Positions 1-10,666 of a stretch of 25,065 nt of DNA are shown one piece after another. The DNA lies in NCBI GenBank assembly GCA_001970855.1, contig LSSN01006103.1, positions 1-25,065 of the forward strand, given 5' to 3'. Every line of letters begins with the position of its first letter. The first letter of the stretch is position 1. Position numbers and translations under genes: made by a program. The notes beneath the pieces were generated by a model. The model was given only the letters and a program-made list of their open reading frames with translations, was not told the origin of the DNA and ran no database searches. The DNA is from Smittium culicis (Eukaryota > Kickxellomycota > Harpellomycetes > Harpellales > Legeriomycetaceae).

Positions 1-122
1 TCCGTTGTTGGGGGTCTCGTAACTATGAATCGATCCTCGGGTTCTTCAATTGGCATCAATAGCAACAGTCGGTCAAACTTGTCTGATAACGCCTGAATCT
101 TCGCGTTAGTATCTTCGCTCAT
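1..122 (-). CDS. 5' end of an unidentified protein, cut by the window edge
   Basis: An ATG at 122 opens a frame that stays open for 40 codons to the left edge. It begins MSEDTNAKIQALSDKFDRLL and continues into an acidic and then a Pro/Arg/Thr-rich stretch. The composition is clearly richer in G+C than the flanking DNA, which supports coding. The N-terminus looks like a short amphipathic or coiled helix with no signal peptide. I do not recognise the family. A retroelement gag-like N-terminus is one possibility, since decayed retroelements occur elsewhere in the window, but nothing here demonstrates it. Confidence 0.45.
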   Translation of the reverse strand, partial: MSEDTNAKIQALSDKFDRLLLLMPIEEPEDRFIVTRPPTT

Positions 123-750
123 GTTAAAATTGTGAATTTTTTTAATAAGAAATATAAAATTTGAATTGAGAATATTTTAAGATTTAAATTTTGAAAATCT
201 TTTAAGCTGGTAGAGTACCTTTGCGAAAGAAAAGATGATAAGGATTCTATATTCTGTACTTGCAGTGATTATAGATAAAGAAAAAAAATTTTTCTCTTAT
301 TAGCAATTTTCACTTTTACGTAAAATTTATTTAGTTTGTAAGTTCGGTTGTATTATCCAATAAAAGATGATAACACTTAATATGTCCACCCTATGAGATA
401 TAATATAAAGTAATTTAATTTATTCATTTATATTTGTACATAGTTCTAACAGGATGTTGGATTAGTGAATGCGGTATATAAATATTTAAAAATATACAAT
501 AATGTCATTTAAACGATTGAAGTCGCATATAAATTATATTTCATTTTTTTTAATGCTTGCTTTTATATTTGCTGTTCCTTATATTATATGTGATTTTATA
601 TAATTGTAATATTTTTCATAATTTAACAATTTTTCTTATGCTTAAAAATATTAGACGTTCAGTCATATCTGTATCAAACTGTTATTTTTTCACAAATAAA
701 CGTCATATCTGCTTAATTACTATATTTAATTAGTTTTAATTGTATTGATT

Positions 751-832
<82 letters not shown>

Positions 833-1858
833 TTTACGATTATAGAGTCAGTTAAAATTTATTGACGTTATATTTTATTATTTTTTGAAATATTTCTCAG
901 GTAATATTAAATTTAAAGCTACATAGACATATTTTATAGATTAAATATTCTATATTTGGTTTCGGTTTTGATTATCATTTACTAAATACATAGGTTATTA
1001 GAGTGATAAAATGATTAAAAAATCAATATATATCTTAATTTTATAAAATAACAACAAGAGAAAGGGTATTAATCGGTTTTACGAGCAAAAAATATATATT
1101 TTCAGCCAAAACTCGTGCATGTTTAAAATCGATGATGCAGGTATATTATTATTTCATATTATGGTAATAAATACGTTCTTTGTTAATATCTAAATAAAGA
1201 ACAGTTACTTGATGTTTCATAAATTTTTTTGCTACAAATAGGATAATATTCTTAAATGAAATTTATTTTATTAATTTTATATTAATTATAATTCATTTTA
1301 TTATTACTAGAAAATGAAGAATCGTCCGCAATAAAAAAACCAATCAATTATACTTTATCGTGCATAATTATATGCACCATTATCAATTAATATTTTTTAA
1401 AAATTAAAATTCCACATTTTAAGCGAGTTGATTTTATAGTTTGATGAATGAAATATTTTTATATGTAACTTTAATATAGAGAATAATTGGTTCAGAGCAC
1501 TAGATTAATTTCAATACACGTTTTTAAGCGTGATGTGGTTGCATTTAGCTAGAAGTAATCTTAAAATAAAAATAGCCCGTATGAGAGTTTCTTTTATTAA
1601 TTTTCATTTTTTATATCATTGTTAATTAAAAAAAAAGAACATATATAAATAATATATATATTCCATTAGATTATTGTCATAATAAAGTTATAGGCATTTA
1701 CTCAGATCCTATTTTTTTTTTGAAAAATCCATAAATAACATTATATAAAATAAAGATATTTAACTATTAATTGTGAAATGAAGATAACTGAATATATTAT
1801 AAAAATATAATAATAAGCACTTTTAAAAATAATAAAACCAAAGAAAGAATTTTTAAAT
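123..1858. other. AT-rich spacer with no detected gene
   Basis: This is about 1.7 kb of very AT-rich DNA with stops in all frames. Apart from the (AAT)n tract at 752-831 I see no coding, tRNA or repeat structure. It must hold the promoters of the minus-strand gene at the left edge and of the glycosyltransferase-like gene at 1859, but no specific motif stands out. Confidence 0.6.
752..831. repeat. (AAT)n microsatellite, about 80 bp
   Basis: This is an uninterrupted trinucleotide array of about 26 copies in an intergenic spacer. It is a perfect simple repeat and therefore likely length-polymorphic between isolates. Confidence 0.95.
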
Positions 1859-2749
1859 ATGCTGTGCAAAAAAACTAATATAATCATGATCATGCTTGTT
1901 TGTTACATCATATTTATTTACTTTATATCTAAGAATAACGATTTATATAATGAATTTTATATTAAAGATCTAGAAGACAGAATAAAACGCGCAGAATTCA
2001 ACAAGAGTAATGATATAATTAAAGTGAAGAAAACTTCATCGCAAATATTTGGATTTAGAAATTTCCACAATTCGAGATTCAATACAACATTTATAAAGCC
2101 GAAAGAGAAAAAAAAGTTAAGCCTATACAATTTGAGAAATGATGTTTTAGTCCTTCTACCTATAAGCAGTTACGAAGATCCAGAGTGGGTAATAAATGCC
2201 TACTCTGATCTAAATTTAATTACAGTTTGTGATAGAGACGATTCTAGGGAATTTTGTGATATTAACACAAATAGAAAATACAACTATGATATGCTACCAA
2301 AAAAAACTTATGACATGTTTAATATTATATGTGGCTCAGAGAGTCAATATAAAGTTATAGTTAAACTGGATTTTGACATCTTTATCGACAAAAATTATTT
2401 ATATGAGGTACTTTCATTCATGTCTGATAATTACTCTTTGCGTATTTATTTTGGAGATCCGATGGGAAAATCAACAAAAACTGAAAGTGTAGCAATGAAT
2501 GGAAAAATTTATGCAGTTACAAGCAATATTATAAGCGACTATTGCTCGTGTAAGAAAAGTGATCCTGTAAACGGGTTAGAAGATTTCTGGTTTGGAAATG
2601 CTATTGGGGATTGTATAAGGAAAAAGAAATACGATACAGAAAATCAAATAGTGCATTTACATTCAAAAGAAAATTTGATTCATCACAAACAATATCAAAT
2701 GAAAAACATCAACTTTCAAATTGGGCGAGGAGTATCAAAAGTAAAATAA
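1859..2749 (+). CDS. Type II membrane protein, GT31 (galactosyltransferase)-like
   Basis: A single-exon 296-residue protein. Residues about 8-23 form one hydrophobic segment after a short basic tail, giving the signal-anchor topology of Golgi glycosyltransferases. A basic, Asn-rich stem follows to about residue 90. The remainder resembles the GT31/galactosyltransferase fold. DVLVLLPISS (95-104) looks like a first beta strand. VKLDFDIFID (168-177) places a DxD-type metal/nucleotide-sugar motif at 171-173. GKIYAVTSNII is followed by LEDFWFG at 240-246, corresponding to the family's ED-V-G catalytic region. From the family, the expected role is transfer of galactose or N-acetylhexosamine in the Golgi; the actual sugar cannot be read from sequence. 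The ATG at 1859 is the first in frame and directly precedes the hydrophobic anchor. The family call rests on motif spacing only. The gene stands alone, with long spacers on both sides. Confidence 0.65.
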   Translation: MLCKKTNIIMIMLVCYIIFIYFISKNNDLYNEFYIKDLEDRIKRAEFNKSNDIIKVKKTSSQIFGFRNFHNSRFNTTFIKPKEKKKLSLYNLRNDVLVLLPISSYEDPEWVINAYSDLNLITVCDRDDSREFCDINTNRKYNYDMLPKKTYDMFNIICGSESQYKVIVKLDFDIFIDKNYLYEVLSFMSDNYSLRIYFGDPMGKSTKTESVAMNGKIYAVTSNIISDYCSCKKSDPVNGLEDFWFGNAIGDCIRKKKYDTENQIVHLHSKENLIHHKQYQMKNINFQIGRGVSKVK

Positions 2750-3176
2750 TTAATACTATATTTATATCCATTACAAATCGCCAGTTTAAATTCTTTTATT
2801 TTTTTGGAATTTGTGCCTAAGATTCAAATGTTTTATTTTAATTATTTAATACTTATAGCTTTCTTAATCAATTTCATTTTTTACTTTATATTTTACACGT
2901 TTTTATCAACCTTAATTGTGAATATTATCAGCATTTTATAAGGTACCGATAGGATTACTCTTTACTATCCATAAAAGAATTAAATAAAAACAAAATCTCA
3001 AAAAATAAAAAAAATTCAGGATCTTATTATTCTATACATCGTATAAAAATAATGTTTATAATCTAGGAAACGAATAAAGCGAATAAAGCAAATTTTATTT
3101 TCAAAAAATATCAATTATACTATTAAAAATAATTTATAGATTTTTGTAGTATATTTACACAAATTTTTCTTTTAGA

Positions 3177-3420
3177 AATGGGTGATTCTGAGCGAAGAGA
3201 GCACTTAGTTGCATCTGATGCGAGTGGTTTGAATATTCATTAGTTAATAATATTATTGGCAAAATTGAAAAGACGTTTCGACTTTTCTATTTATTCGTTA
3301 TATTGTTTAAAGTATTATTTGCTTAAAGATACTAGATTTTATTTACTGGTTAAAAATTAAATATGAAATTACATTCACTGTGACACTTACACAATAAAAT
3401 TATTCCTTCATAAAGAGTCT
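3177..3420 (+). repeat. Diverged dispersed repeat, copy A (possible Tc1/mariner remnant)
   Basis: This stretch aligns over about 240 bp with 17998-18237, sharing islands such as agtattatttgct and atatgaaatt-cattcactgt. Near its start, the frame at 3179 reads W-V-I-L-S-E-E-S-T, then a stop, then LHLMRVV. The other copy reads WWVLNEEST at the same place. The motif resembles the W-V-(I/L)-x-S-D-E-S region around the first catalytic Asp of Tc1/mariner transposases, with that Asp replaced in both copies. The repeat relationship is seen directly; the transposase origin is inference. Confidence 0.45.
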
Positions 3421-4958
3421 CACAAATAGCTAAAATTGTATGTAATGATTCCAGAATAATTTTATCCAACAAATTGGTAAACTATTTCAAGTTTAGATGT
3501 TATTTTTTTCCAGCCATTTAATGAGCGTGATTTTAATTTATATGAGAAATTCTATAATCAGATCATTTAATAGTGCTAAGTATTACTGTCTATAAGTATG
3601 AATAAAAAAATTCAAACCAATGAATAAATATTTGCTATTTTTAGCAAATAGAATTATCAATAAGAAACAAATTAAAAAAATAGTTGAAATGACTTATCAA
3701 TACAGCCAATTGCACTTGTATAGTTTTTATTGAGCGAGCCAATAATATTAAACTGAAACAAAGTGCTCTTTTTTTTAAGAATATTTCGCAAATCAAACCG
3801 ATAAAAGAAAATATAAACTACAATTTTTTTCAGTGGGCCTCTCTCACTTCACGTCTCTATTATCTCATAATCCTGATATTATTTGAGAGGCTATATCATA
3901 TTACTAACTGTATCTTAAATAAAATAATCTAGCGGGATTATTTTATACAACTTTACTACTATAAGTTTTAATACTTTTTTAGTTTAAAATAAAATTTTTT
4001 GTGCGGTGATATAAAATTAAAAAGCTATCAATAAAAATAAAAGAACAAGAAATTTTGGTGAATTTAGAACTGTTAGCTATACGGAAAACGTAGATATTAA
4101 AATATCCAAAATATATTCCTTTTCTACCTATCATCGATGTTTAATTTTAAATTTTTTATAAGCCAAAAGATTTTATATATAGCTAAATTATGATAATCAA
4201 TAATAAAGATTTAGGATTCCAAAAAAAGAATTTTTAATATGGAGATATGCGATAATTGGAATTAAGCGGCTAAAAATTATAATTTAGCTTACTAGAATAT
4301 TATATGCATACAAATCGAAATTCTAGTTTTAGGGACATATAAGTAAAAAACGAAATTTATATATTTTTTATTCTTGCTTTATTCTAATTAAAATGTTTAG
4401 AATCAAAATATGGACGCAAATATAAAATAAACCTAGTTTTATATAACAAATAATAATTTAAGTTAACTTGAGAACGTTCTAGTAAATGCTATATGATTTG
4501 GTCCAAAAATTTCAGATAAGTATATAACTTATATATTCAATTTTTATACAATACATGTATTATAGATATGATTATTGTATAACACAAATACATTTTATAT
4601 TAATGGAATGCCTAAAGTGGCTCTCTTATGTTTATAAAATATATTCGAAATTACTGTTATTGTTATTTTTAAAAATAGTTTAATATATAGAGCAATATTA
4701 TTTATTGTAATAATAAGCAACAATTATGTAATTTTACTACATAATGCTTATCGGCGTAACTATAGTTCAGAGTTGTAATTTTGGGTAATTTTTTCTCGCC
4801 TTAAAAGATTTTTCTAAATATAAAATCGTAGATACATAAAATTTTCATCTCAGTATCAAGTAATTTAACTTGATGTTCTCTGTAACTAGTAGAATTTGTT
4901 TCATTTGAAGCATATTATCTTTATGGATAAATATTTATTGTAGCTTCTACCCTAAAAA

Positions 4959-5002
4959 CACACACACACACACACACATACACACATACACACATACACA
5001 CA
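4959..5002. repeat. (CA)n / CACATA microsatellite
   Basis: An array of CA dinucleotides that changes to CACATA-type units toward its right end. It is intergenic simple sequence. Confidence 0.95.
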
Positions 5003-5780
5003 AAACAATTGCATAAATGAATAGGTAATAATCTATAGTTAGGCACTATAATTCAGATGTATTTCCCCCCAATTACTTAATAATTTTGGGAAATTTTAAT
5101 ACCATTAAAGCTTATTTTTTGCTAATATGTTACTAATGATATATTATTTAATTCACATTGCTCAATGAAAGCAGGGTACTTTTTAGCAATTAAAATGATA
5201 TTTCTGTTCCAATTATCCATGAAACATGCGATTAATTGGTATAGTTAAATGAATTAGTATTTAGTTATTTGATAACAAAATCTTTATAGATTTTGGCTAA
5301 ATAGTATAGCGAATGCATGCAAACTTGAGCTAAACGAAGTTAAAATATCCAATTCCAAATAGGCGTAAATTTGAACAGTAGATTAAAAATATAAATAATT
5401 AAACGTTTTAATTTCTTTACTAGTGTGTAAGAAATGTATTACTATGGTTAAGGGAAATGGGGTTTAGCCTCACAAATTGCTTTAAATGTGATGATTTAAT
5501 TTTCAATGGGCTCTGTGAATTTCGATGCTCATTACTTTTTATAGGAAATTAAGTGTAATCACATAATCCATTTCCCGAAATGGCATCTCTCAAGGGATGA
5601 AAATATCAAAAAATTAACCATAATTACTACAATTAGATAAAAAACCAGGCTTTTAATTTGAAAAAGTCGACTAGTTTTGATGGAAAAAAAATGCTCTAAA
5701 ATATGGACTTTTTACTAGAATAAAATTTAAAAGAGCTGTTCCAATTTATACTTGTAGCCTTCACTCCAATATCCATATAA

Positions 5781-5804
5781 ATCATAATCATAATCATAAT
5801 CATT
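5781..5804. repeat. (ATCATA)n short tandem repeat
   Basis: About four copies of a six-base unit, ending roughly 75 bp before the VTC-A start codon and so inside its promoter or 5' leader. Confidence 0.8.
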
Positions 5805-5877
5805 ATTGCTACAGTTTAAATCAATTTAAATATTCCGAGATAATTCTTGGATTTGTTATTATTCAAAGCTGTCAAAA

Positions 5878-8800
5878 ATGAGTAGATACATATATAGCAC
5901 GCCTGCATATTCTGAATGGAAACCATATTATGTTGATTATGATTCTCTTGTAGCAGTTATTACACACAATGAAGGCGATAGAATATATTCCAGTAAAGAT
6001 AAAGAGATATTTTTAAACGCACTCGAGACGGAAATCCAAAAGGTAAGTTTTTATTATTATATTTTTATTCACAATTAATCAAGCACTGAGCCATCTTTTT
6101 AAATAATTTATATAAATGTTACCGGTAGCTATGTGAATTTTTACAAACAACAACAAATTCAATTTGCGAAATGGTTGATTACTGCGAACAGCTAGTCCAA
6201 ACACTTCCTCATTTAGACAGAGAAGGCCAAGAAATAACTATAGGGGAAGCTGGCGAAGTCAATTCAATAGCTACTGCTCAAATTCTTGAACTCATCAAAT
6301 TTAGAAAAGAAAACTTCACCGCATTATGTAAAATAGTGCTACTTTTCAACGAAATCACTAAAATTGGAATAAATTTCGAATTCAATGAGTGTCTGTCAAA
6401 ATACAATATATGCGATGAAAACCTAACAGATAAAATCGTAGTTAGGAGACTTTTGAAAGTTTACTCTTGCCTACAGACAGATTATAATGTATACGGATCT
6501 TTAGGATTTGGTACAAGCGATACTTTCGAAACTGTGCTCACTGGTTGGGTAGACCCCCAGAATACAAATTCTCTTCTAAAAGACTTGTTAAAATATATGG
6601 ATCATTACCACCCTTATGAAAATCCCGACCCTGGTATTATAATAACTTTGGATATTAAATAATTAGATATGCAATCTAAAAATCATTTTATACTTGTTCT
6701 TATGTAACTAACAGTGTTAATAATATTTAAAACTGTATTAAAATATAGAAAGCTCTGGTCCTGAAAATAGTGAATTAAAGAAAACACCATTGTTACTAAA
6801 CACACTATATTTTGATAACGACCTAAGTGTATACCACGATCTAGTAACCAGAGCTAAAAAAACTGAGTCAATAAAAATTATATGGCCCGTAGATATTTAT
6901 AAATCTCCACAAGGCGAAAGCTGCGCCAGCTCTAACATTCCTAGTAAAGAAGGTTTATTAATATATATTTATAGATCTTTTAGTACCAAACGTATTAATT
7001 TCTAGTTTTACCCATAGCTACAGACAACGAAATCACATTTATTGAACGAGAATCTTTTTTTGAAGCTTGGTCATATGAGCCAAGCGAAATTGATAAATTA
7101 TACATACCTTTTAATTCAGTTGGATCGTTTTTATCTAGCGAATATCATATTGAAAAGAGAAAGAAGAAATTAGTTGGGAATCAATGGAACTCATTTCAAA
7201 ATCCTCAATCTATTTCTTTATTTCAGCAGATTCAACGATCGATAATTTTGAAAAAACTCAAACCAAGTAACGTTGATTTATCTTTTAAGCCAGATAAAAA
7301 ATATTTCTTCGTACTATTTTTATAAATTTTTTTAAAAGCTCTAAATGTTCTATTTATTCACTAACACTATCTTTTGAATTTTTTAATTATAGGTATAAGA
7401 ACGCAAGGATATTACTACAATCTAAGAGGAAAAAATGACGATTCGCAAGTATTTGTCGAAATAACCACAGATTTGAAGTTTTTAAAAGAAGATAACTTGG
7501 AGAGCTATGGTAGAACAGATAATAGCTGGTTTCGTGAAAATATCCCTGATTTATCAGAACTTCCAAGAGACATAAAATATAATGAATCAAAGACATTTTT
7601 TCCAGCAGTTATAAAAATTACCTTAAAGGACAAGAAATGGCCCTCATGGCTTCACGATTTGGTATTTTTTAAAGAAAACGTAACTGAATATTATATTTAA
7701 TTTTTAATTTATATTTTTAGATATAATTTGCATCTATAGGTGTACATTTATTATTTATACTACTTTAAGCTTTTTATGAAAACTTTTTTACTACAATTTC
7801 ATATTTTTTATAGATATATTGGGTTAATGGCTTTCATCCATATGTATATGGCGTTTCGATGCTAATGGAAAACCAAACTAGACTATTGCCATATTGGGTA
7901 AAAAACTTTTTTATTATAGTTTTTATTATTTTCGAATTATAAGAACGAAAATAATTATCTTTAAAAGTAAATTTGTTTTGATTAAATTTAAACTTGGGTA
8001 TAATGATTATTAATCTAGTGCTTCGATGCAGCCCATCCATCATTGACAGAAGATTTTGTGCCTAGCGAAGGTGAATATACTCCTAGTACAAATAGCGAAT
8101 CTTCTAGTAAGAACGGTTCACCAACAATATCACGGGCTAATAGCTCTACTTCGATCACCATTTCTGTACCAAACAAAGTTTCTGAGGCTAAGCAGGAAAA
8201 ACCACTACGAAGATTTCCAGAGTCTGGGTTATATCGATCATCATCTGAGTCCGCCTATTTTTTCAGCCACTTTAACACTAGTAGTGCCAGCAACCTTAAC
8301 ACGGATCAAAACAAATCGGTACCTTTTACAAAAGAGGGAATTGAAGGTGTGTTGAATTTGAATAGCGACTTGAATAACAGCGCAAAAGAAAGCTGGGTAA
8401 GAATGAGATCTAACAATGACTTTATAGATATCATGAGATACTCGAAAGTAAGGGGTTTAAATTCATGCAGACAGAATTCGTTACCCTTATTTTCAGGCTA
8501 CGGCTTTAGCCAAGCAAATAATTCTAAGCTAGGTCTTTTTTCAGGGATATTCTCCAAGGATTTGAAACATAAAAATTTAAACGTTTCTAGCATTGATAAC
8601 GTGTATAATGAAAATAGCCCTCTTCTTCCGATAGCAAACATCCAAACAGATTCGATCAACAGCCAGCGCGAAACAAGCGAAACTGGTTCAATATCTACAT
8701 CAAACTATTCTAGTAGAATGCTTACCATTAAGCACGCAATTCTCAATATACTCAAGTTTATTTATAGGCTGGTGATGTTTTTGTTTTTAGCAACTATTTT

Positions 8801-8906
8801 TATTACGTTTGGATACTTGACATACTTGCACCGCGACAAGATGATAGCATTTGTAAAGAATCTTATAGATTACTTGCTTTCGTATTTAAATTACTTTTGC
8901 TTATAG
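5878..8906 (+). CDS. VTC-A: highly divergent SPX-VTC domain protein, predicted catalytically dead, no DUF202
   Basis: Seven exons: 5878-6042, 6129-6633, 6749-6952, 7018-7266, 7393-7679, 7814-7897, 8019-8906 (793 aa). All junctions are GT/AG and the frame closes throughout; exon 4 could also start at 7006 in frame. The N-terminal SPX domain keeps the YYVDYD core and an ENFTALCKIV helix. A VTC tunnel domain follows with recognisable anchors (NTLYFDN, FIERE, IRTQGYYY, LKEDN, VYGVSML, LLPYW). Against the VTC4 gene of this window, the polymerase residues are replaced: RLRW becomes KIIW, ERKTH becomes ERESF, and VPKFSKF becomes VNGFHPY. Three of the four lysines of the [11 protein letters not shown] helix are gone (KIVLLFNE), as is K26. 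A Ser-rich linker of about 240 residues precedes one clear membrane helix (about 742-768) and a hydrophobic tail. Three introns match those of the other VTC genes. Expected site is the vacuole or another endomembrane; function unknown. Confidence 0.8.
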
Positions 8907-9365
8907 AAACTTAGTTTAGACTTTTTTTTTGTGCTTTAAAAGAATTTTGCCAAGACAGTTATTTTTTTTTTAAATATAAAGATATGGCTTTCATGGTTTT
9001 GGTCAATGGAATGATTTTTTTTTACTTTATAGCTTATGAAAACTTGTGTGAAATTTAGTTATTGCTTATCAAAAATTAGATCTCTAGATAAAAAATAAAG
9101 GATCTTGGGTAGGAGTAAAAAGAGAGACTGAAAAATGGTTGATATAAATTTTTTTAATCCTTTAAGGGTGTTTTTAACTGTTATGTAATTAATTTTTAAG
9201 AAAATTCTAAAAATAAATAAATAAAAGTGCAAAAGTAGTCAAAGCTGGGGTTAAAAGAAATTTAAATAAAATTAATAAATCAAAGCAAAAAAAAAAAATT
9301 AGATTGAGATGAGGGGGTAAAATTATAGGGTAAAAAAATATTCTAAAATAAATCAATAGATGTGA
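8907..9365. other. Spacer between convergent VTC-A and OXA1 3' ends
   Basis: An AT-rich 459-bp interval that must hold both 3' untranslated regions. It has homopolymer runs and no open frame of note. I see no specific terminator or polyadenylation element that can be assigned with confidence. Confidence 0.6.
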
Positions 9366-10397
9366 TTATTTCTTAATTTTCTTTAGACCAGACTCAATAG
9401 TTTTGACGAAAGTATTTTTTGGGGTAATAGCGAGTCTAGCTTTTTTCAATTCGGGGATTTTGAATAGTTTTCTAAGGAATGGATTGGCAAAGATAAAAAC
9501 GAGGGAGGTTGAGATGAGATTACTGGTAATAAAGTAAACAAAGATGGCGGATTGGAATTTCATTGTGACGAAGGTCATGATTACACCAAGACCACGCATA
9601 CCCCATGTCATGATGGCAGGGCTAGGGATACTGCTTTGTAACTTTTTAGAGATTTCAAAGAGGGCAATCATACCCAAGGAACTGACAGCTGGCAAAATGT
9701 AGTAAGGGTCAGCGGCAGCCAAGTTGGTGAACCATAGTAAGCCACCAGTTTCAAAAGAAGGAACGGGTAACTCGGACATTGCTCTGAGTGCCATAAAAAA
9801 GGAAATCATAACTGGCATTTGAATGATAGGAAGAAGAATGGTTGAGAAGGGGCTGACACCTTTCTTTTTCATAAGCATCCGCATTTGACTTGCTTGGTTT
9901 TGGTACTCGTACATATTTTTCTCTTCTTGAGCGCGAGTGAGTTTGGCTTTGATTGCAACCATTTCAGGTTGGATATTTTGCATGTTGATTATTTTTCTTT
10001 GAAGAATAACGTTTATTGGGAATAGGGCCAAACGAATAGCAACTGTTGCTGTTATTATTGTTCCCCACCAGGGCAAACCTGTGTACACGTGTGAAAATTC
10101 AAGGAGCTGTTCTACCCAACCAACTGGAGTATTTGCAGCTAATCCGGCGGCTTTCATGTCACCAATCTTCATTATGGTAGAGGCAATTTCTTCTGTTGGC
10201 AGCGGGAGAGTTTCGGAAGACAGCATATCTGAATATACAGCTTGAGAAGAGCCTAAAGTATCTGAAGAAGTTTCGAGGGTGCTGGGTAAAATTATATTTA
10301 CTTTTTCAGAGGCAGCTTCAACGTTAGCTGAGGTGGCTGGAATTGCAGCCAATACTCTAGAACTGGTAGAAAAATTGTTGAATCTCTCAAAATTCAT
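9366..10397 (-). CDS. OXA1: Mitochondrial inner-membrane insertase OXA1 (YidC/Oxa1 family)
   Basis: An uninterrupted frame of 343 residues. The start MNFERFNNFSTSSRVLAA is rich in Arg, Ser and Asn and poor in acids, like a mitochondrial presequence. The YidC/Oxa1 core follows. TGLPWWGTIITATVAIRLAL (about 106-125) is the characteristic first helix with its conserved Arg. Then come a charged matrix loop (about 133-180), helices around 185-207, 231-248, 263-279 and 284-304, and a basic C-terminal tail ending GLKKIKK. From family knowledge, Oxa1 inserts mitochondrially encoded and some imported proteins into the inner membrane, with its C-tail contacting the mitoribosome; this tail is short for the family. 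The frame stays open for a further 67 codons upstream of the ATG without another in-frame Met, so the true N-terminus may be longer. Its presence implies a respiring mitochondrion. Confidence 0.93.
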   Translation of the reverse strand: MNFERFNNFSTSSRVLAAIPATSANVEAASEKVNIILPSTLETSSDTLGSSQAVYSDMLSSETLPLPTEEIASTIMKIGDMKAAGLAANTPVGWVEQLLEFSHVYTGLPWWGTIITATVAIRLALFPINVILQRKIINMQNIQPEMVAIKAKLTRAQEEKNMYEYQNQASQMRMLMKKKGVSPFSTILLPIIQMPVMISFFMALRAMSELPVPSFETGGLLWFTNLAAADPYYILPAVSSLGMIALFEISKKLQSSIPSPAIMTWGMRGLGVIMTFVTMKFQSAIFVYFITSNLISTSLVFIFANPFLRKLFKIPELKKARLAITPKNTFVKTIESGLKKIKK

Positions 10398-10666
10398 ATT
10401 AAAATTTTTGGTGAGGCGGGAAGAAATGCTAGCATTCTTATTAGAGTTAGTTTGAAATTGGGCGTAATATTTTGGGGATAGAGCTTTGTAAATTATATTT
10501 GAGTTAGTTAAAGTTGAAAATGAGCTGGTCTTTAATTGAAAAGAACCGATTCTGGCAGGAACCTTTAAATGGCTAAAATCGGCAAATAAAGAAATTATTT
10601 ACGGGTAAATTAGATAATTAATAAGAAGAAGACTAAAGAATTTTTTGGGAACTTGAAGATAATTGT
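10398..10666. promoter_or_regulatory. Shared divergent promoter/leader between OXA1 and the small gene at 10667
   Basis: 269 bp lie between two divergently oriented start codons. On the minus strand, 10398-10598 is open in the OXA1 frame and reads like additional presequence (Ser/Asn/Lys-rich, almost no acids). Part of this interval may therefore be coding rather than promoter. No defined TATA or factor site can be assigned. Confidence 0.4.

Larger units (their letters stand above)
2750..5877. other. 3.1 kb AT-rich spacer, no intact gene
   Basis: There is no credible intact open frame. It contains one copy of a diverged dispersed repeat (3177-3420), a (CA)n tract (4959-5002) and a short (ATCATA)n tract (5781-5804). 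A 9-bp inverted pair, gggaaatgg / ccatttccc, lies about 120 bp apart around 5453-5578; it is too weak to call a mobile element. Confidence 0.55.

Noticed and set aside
5453..5578. gggaaatgg / ccatttccc inverted pair that could bound a small MITE
   Set aside because: The arms are only 9 bp, no target-site duplication is visible, and the right arm is part of a local near-palindrome.
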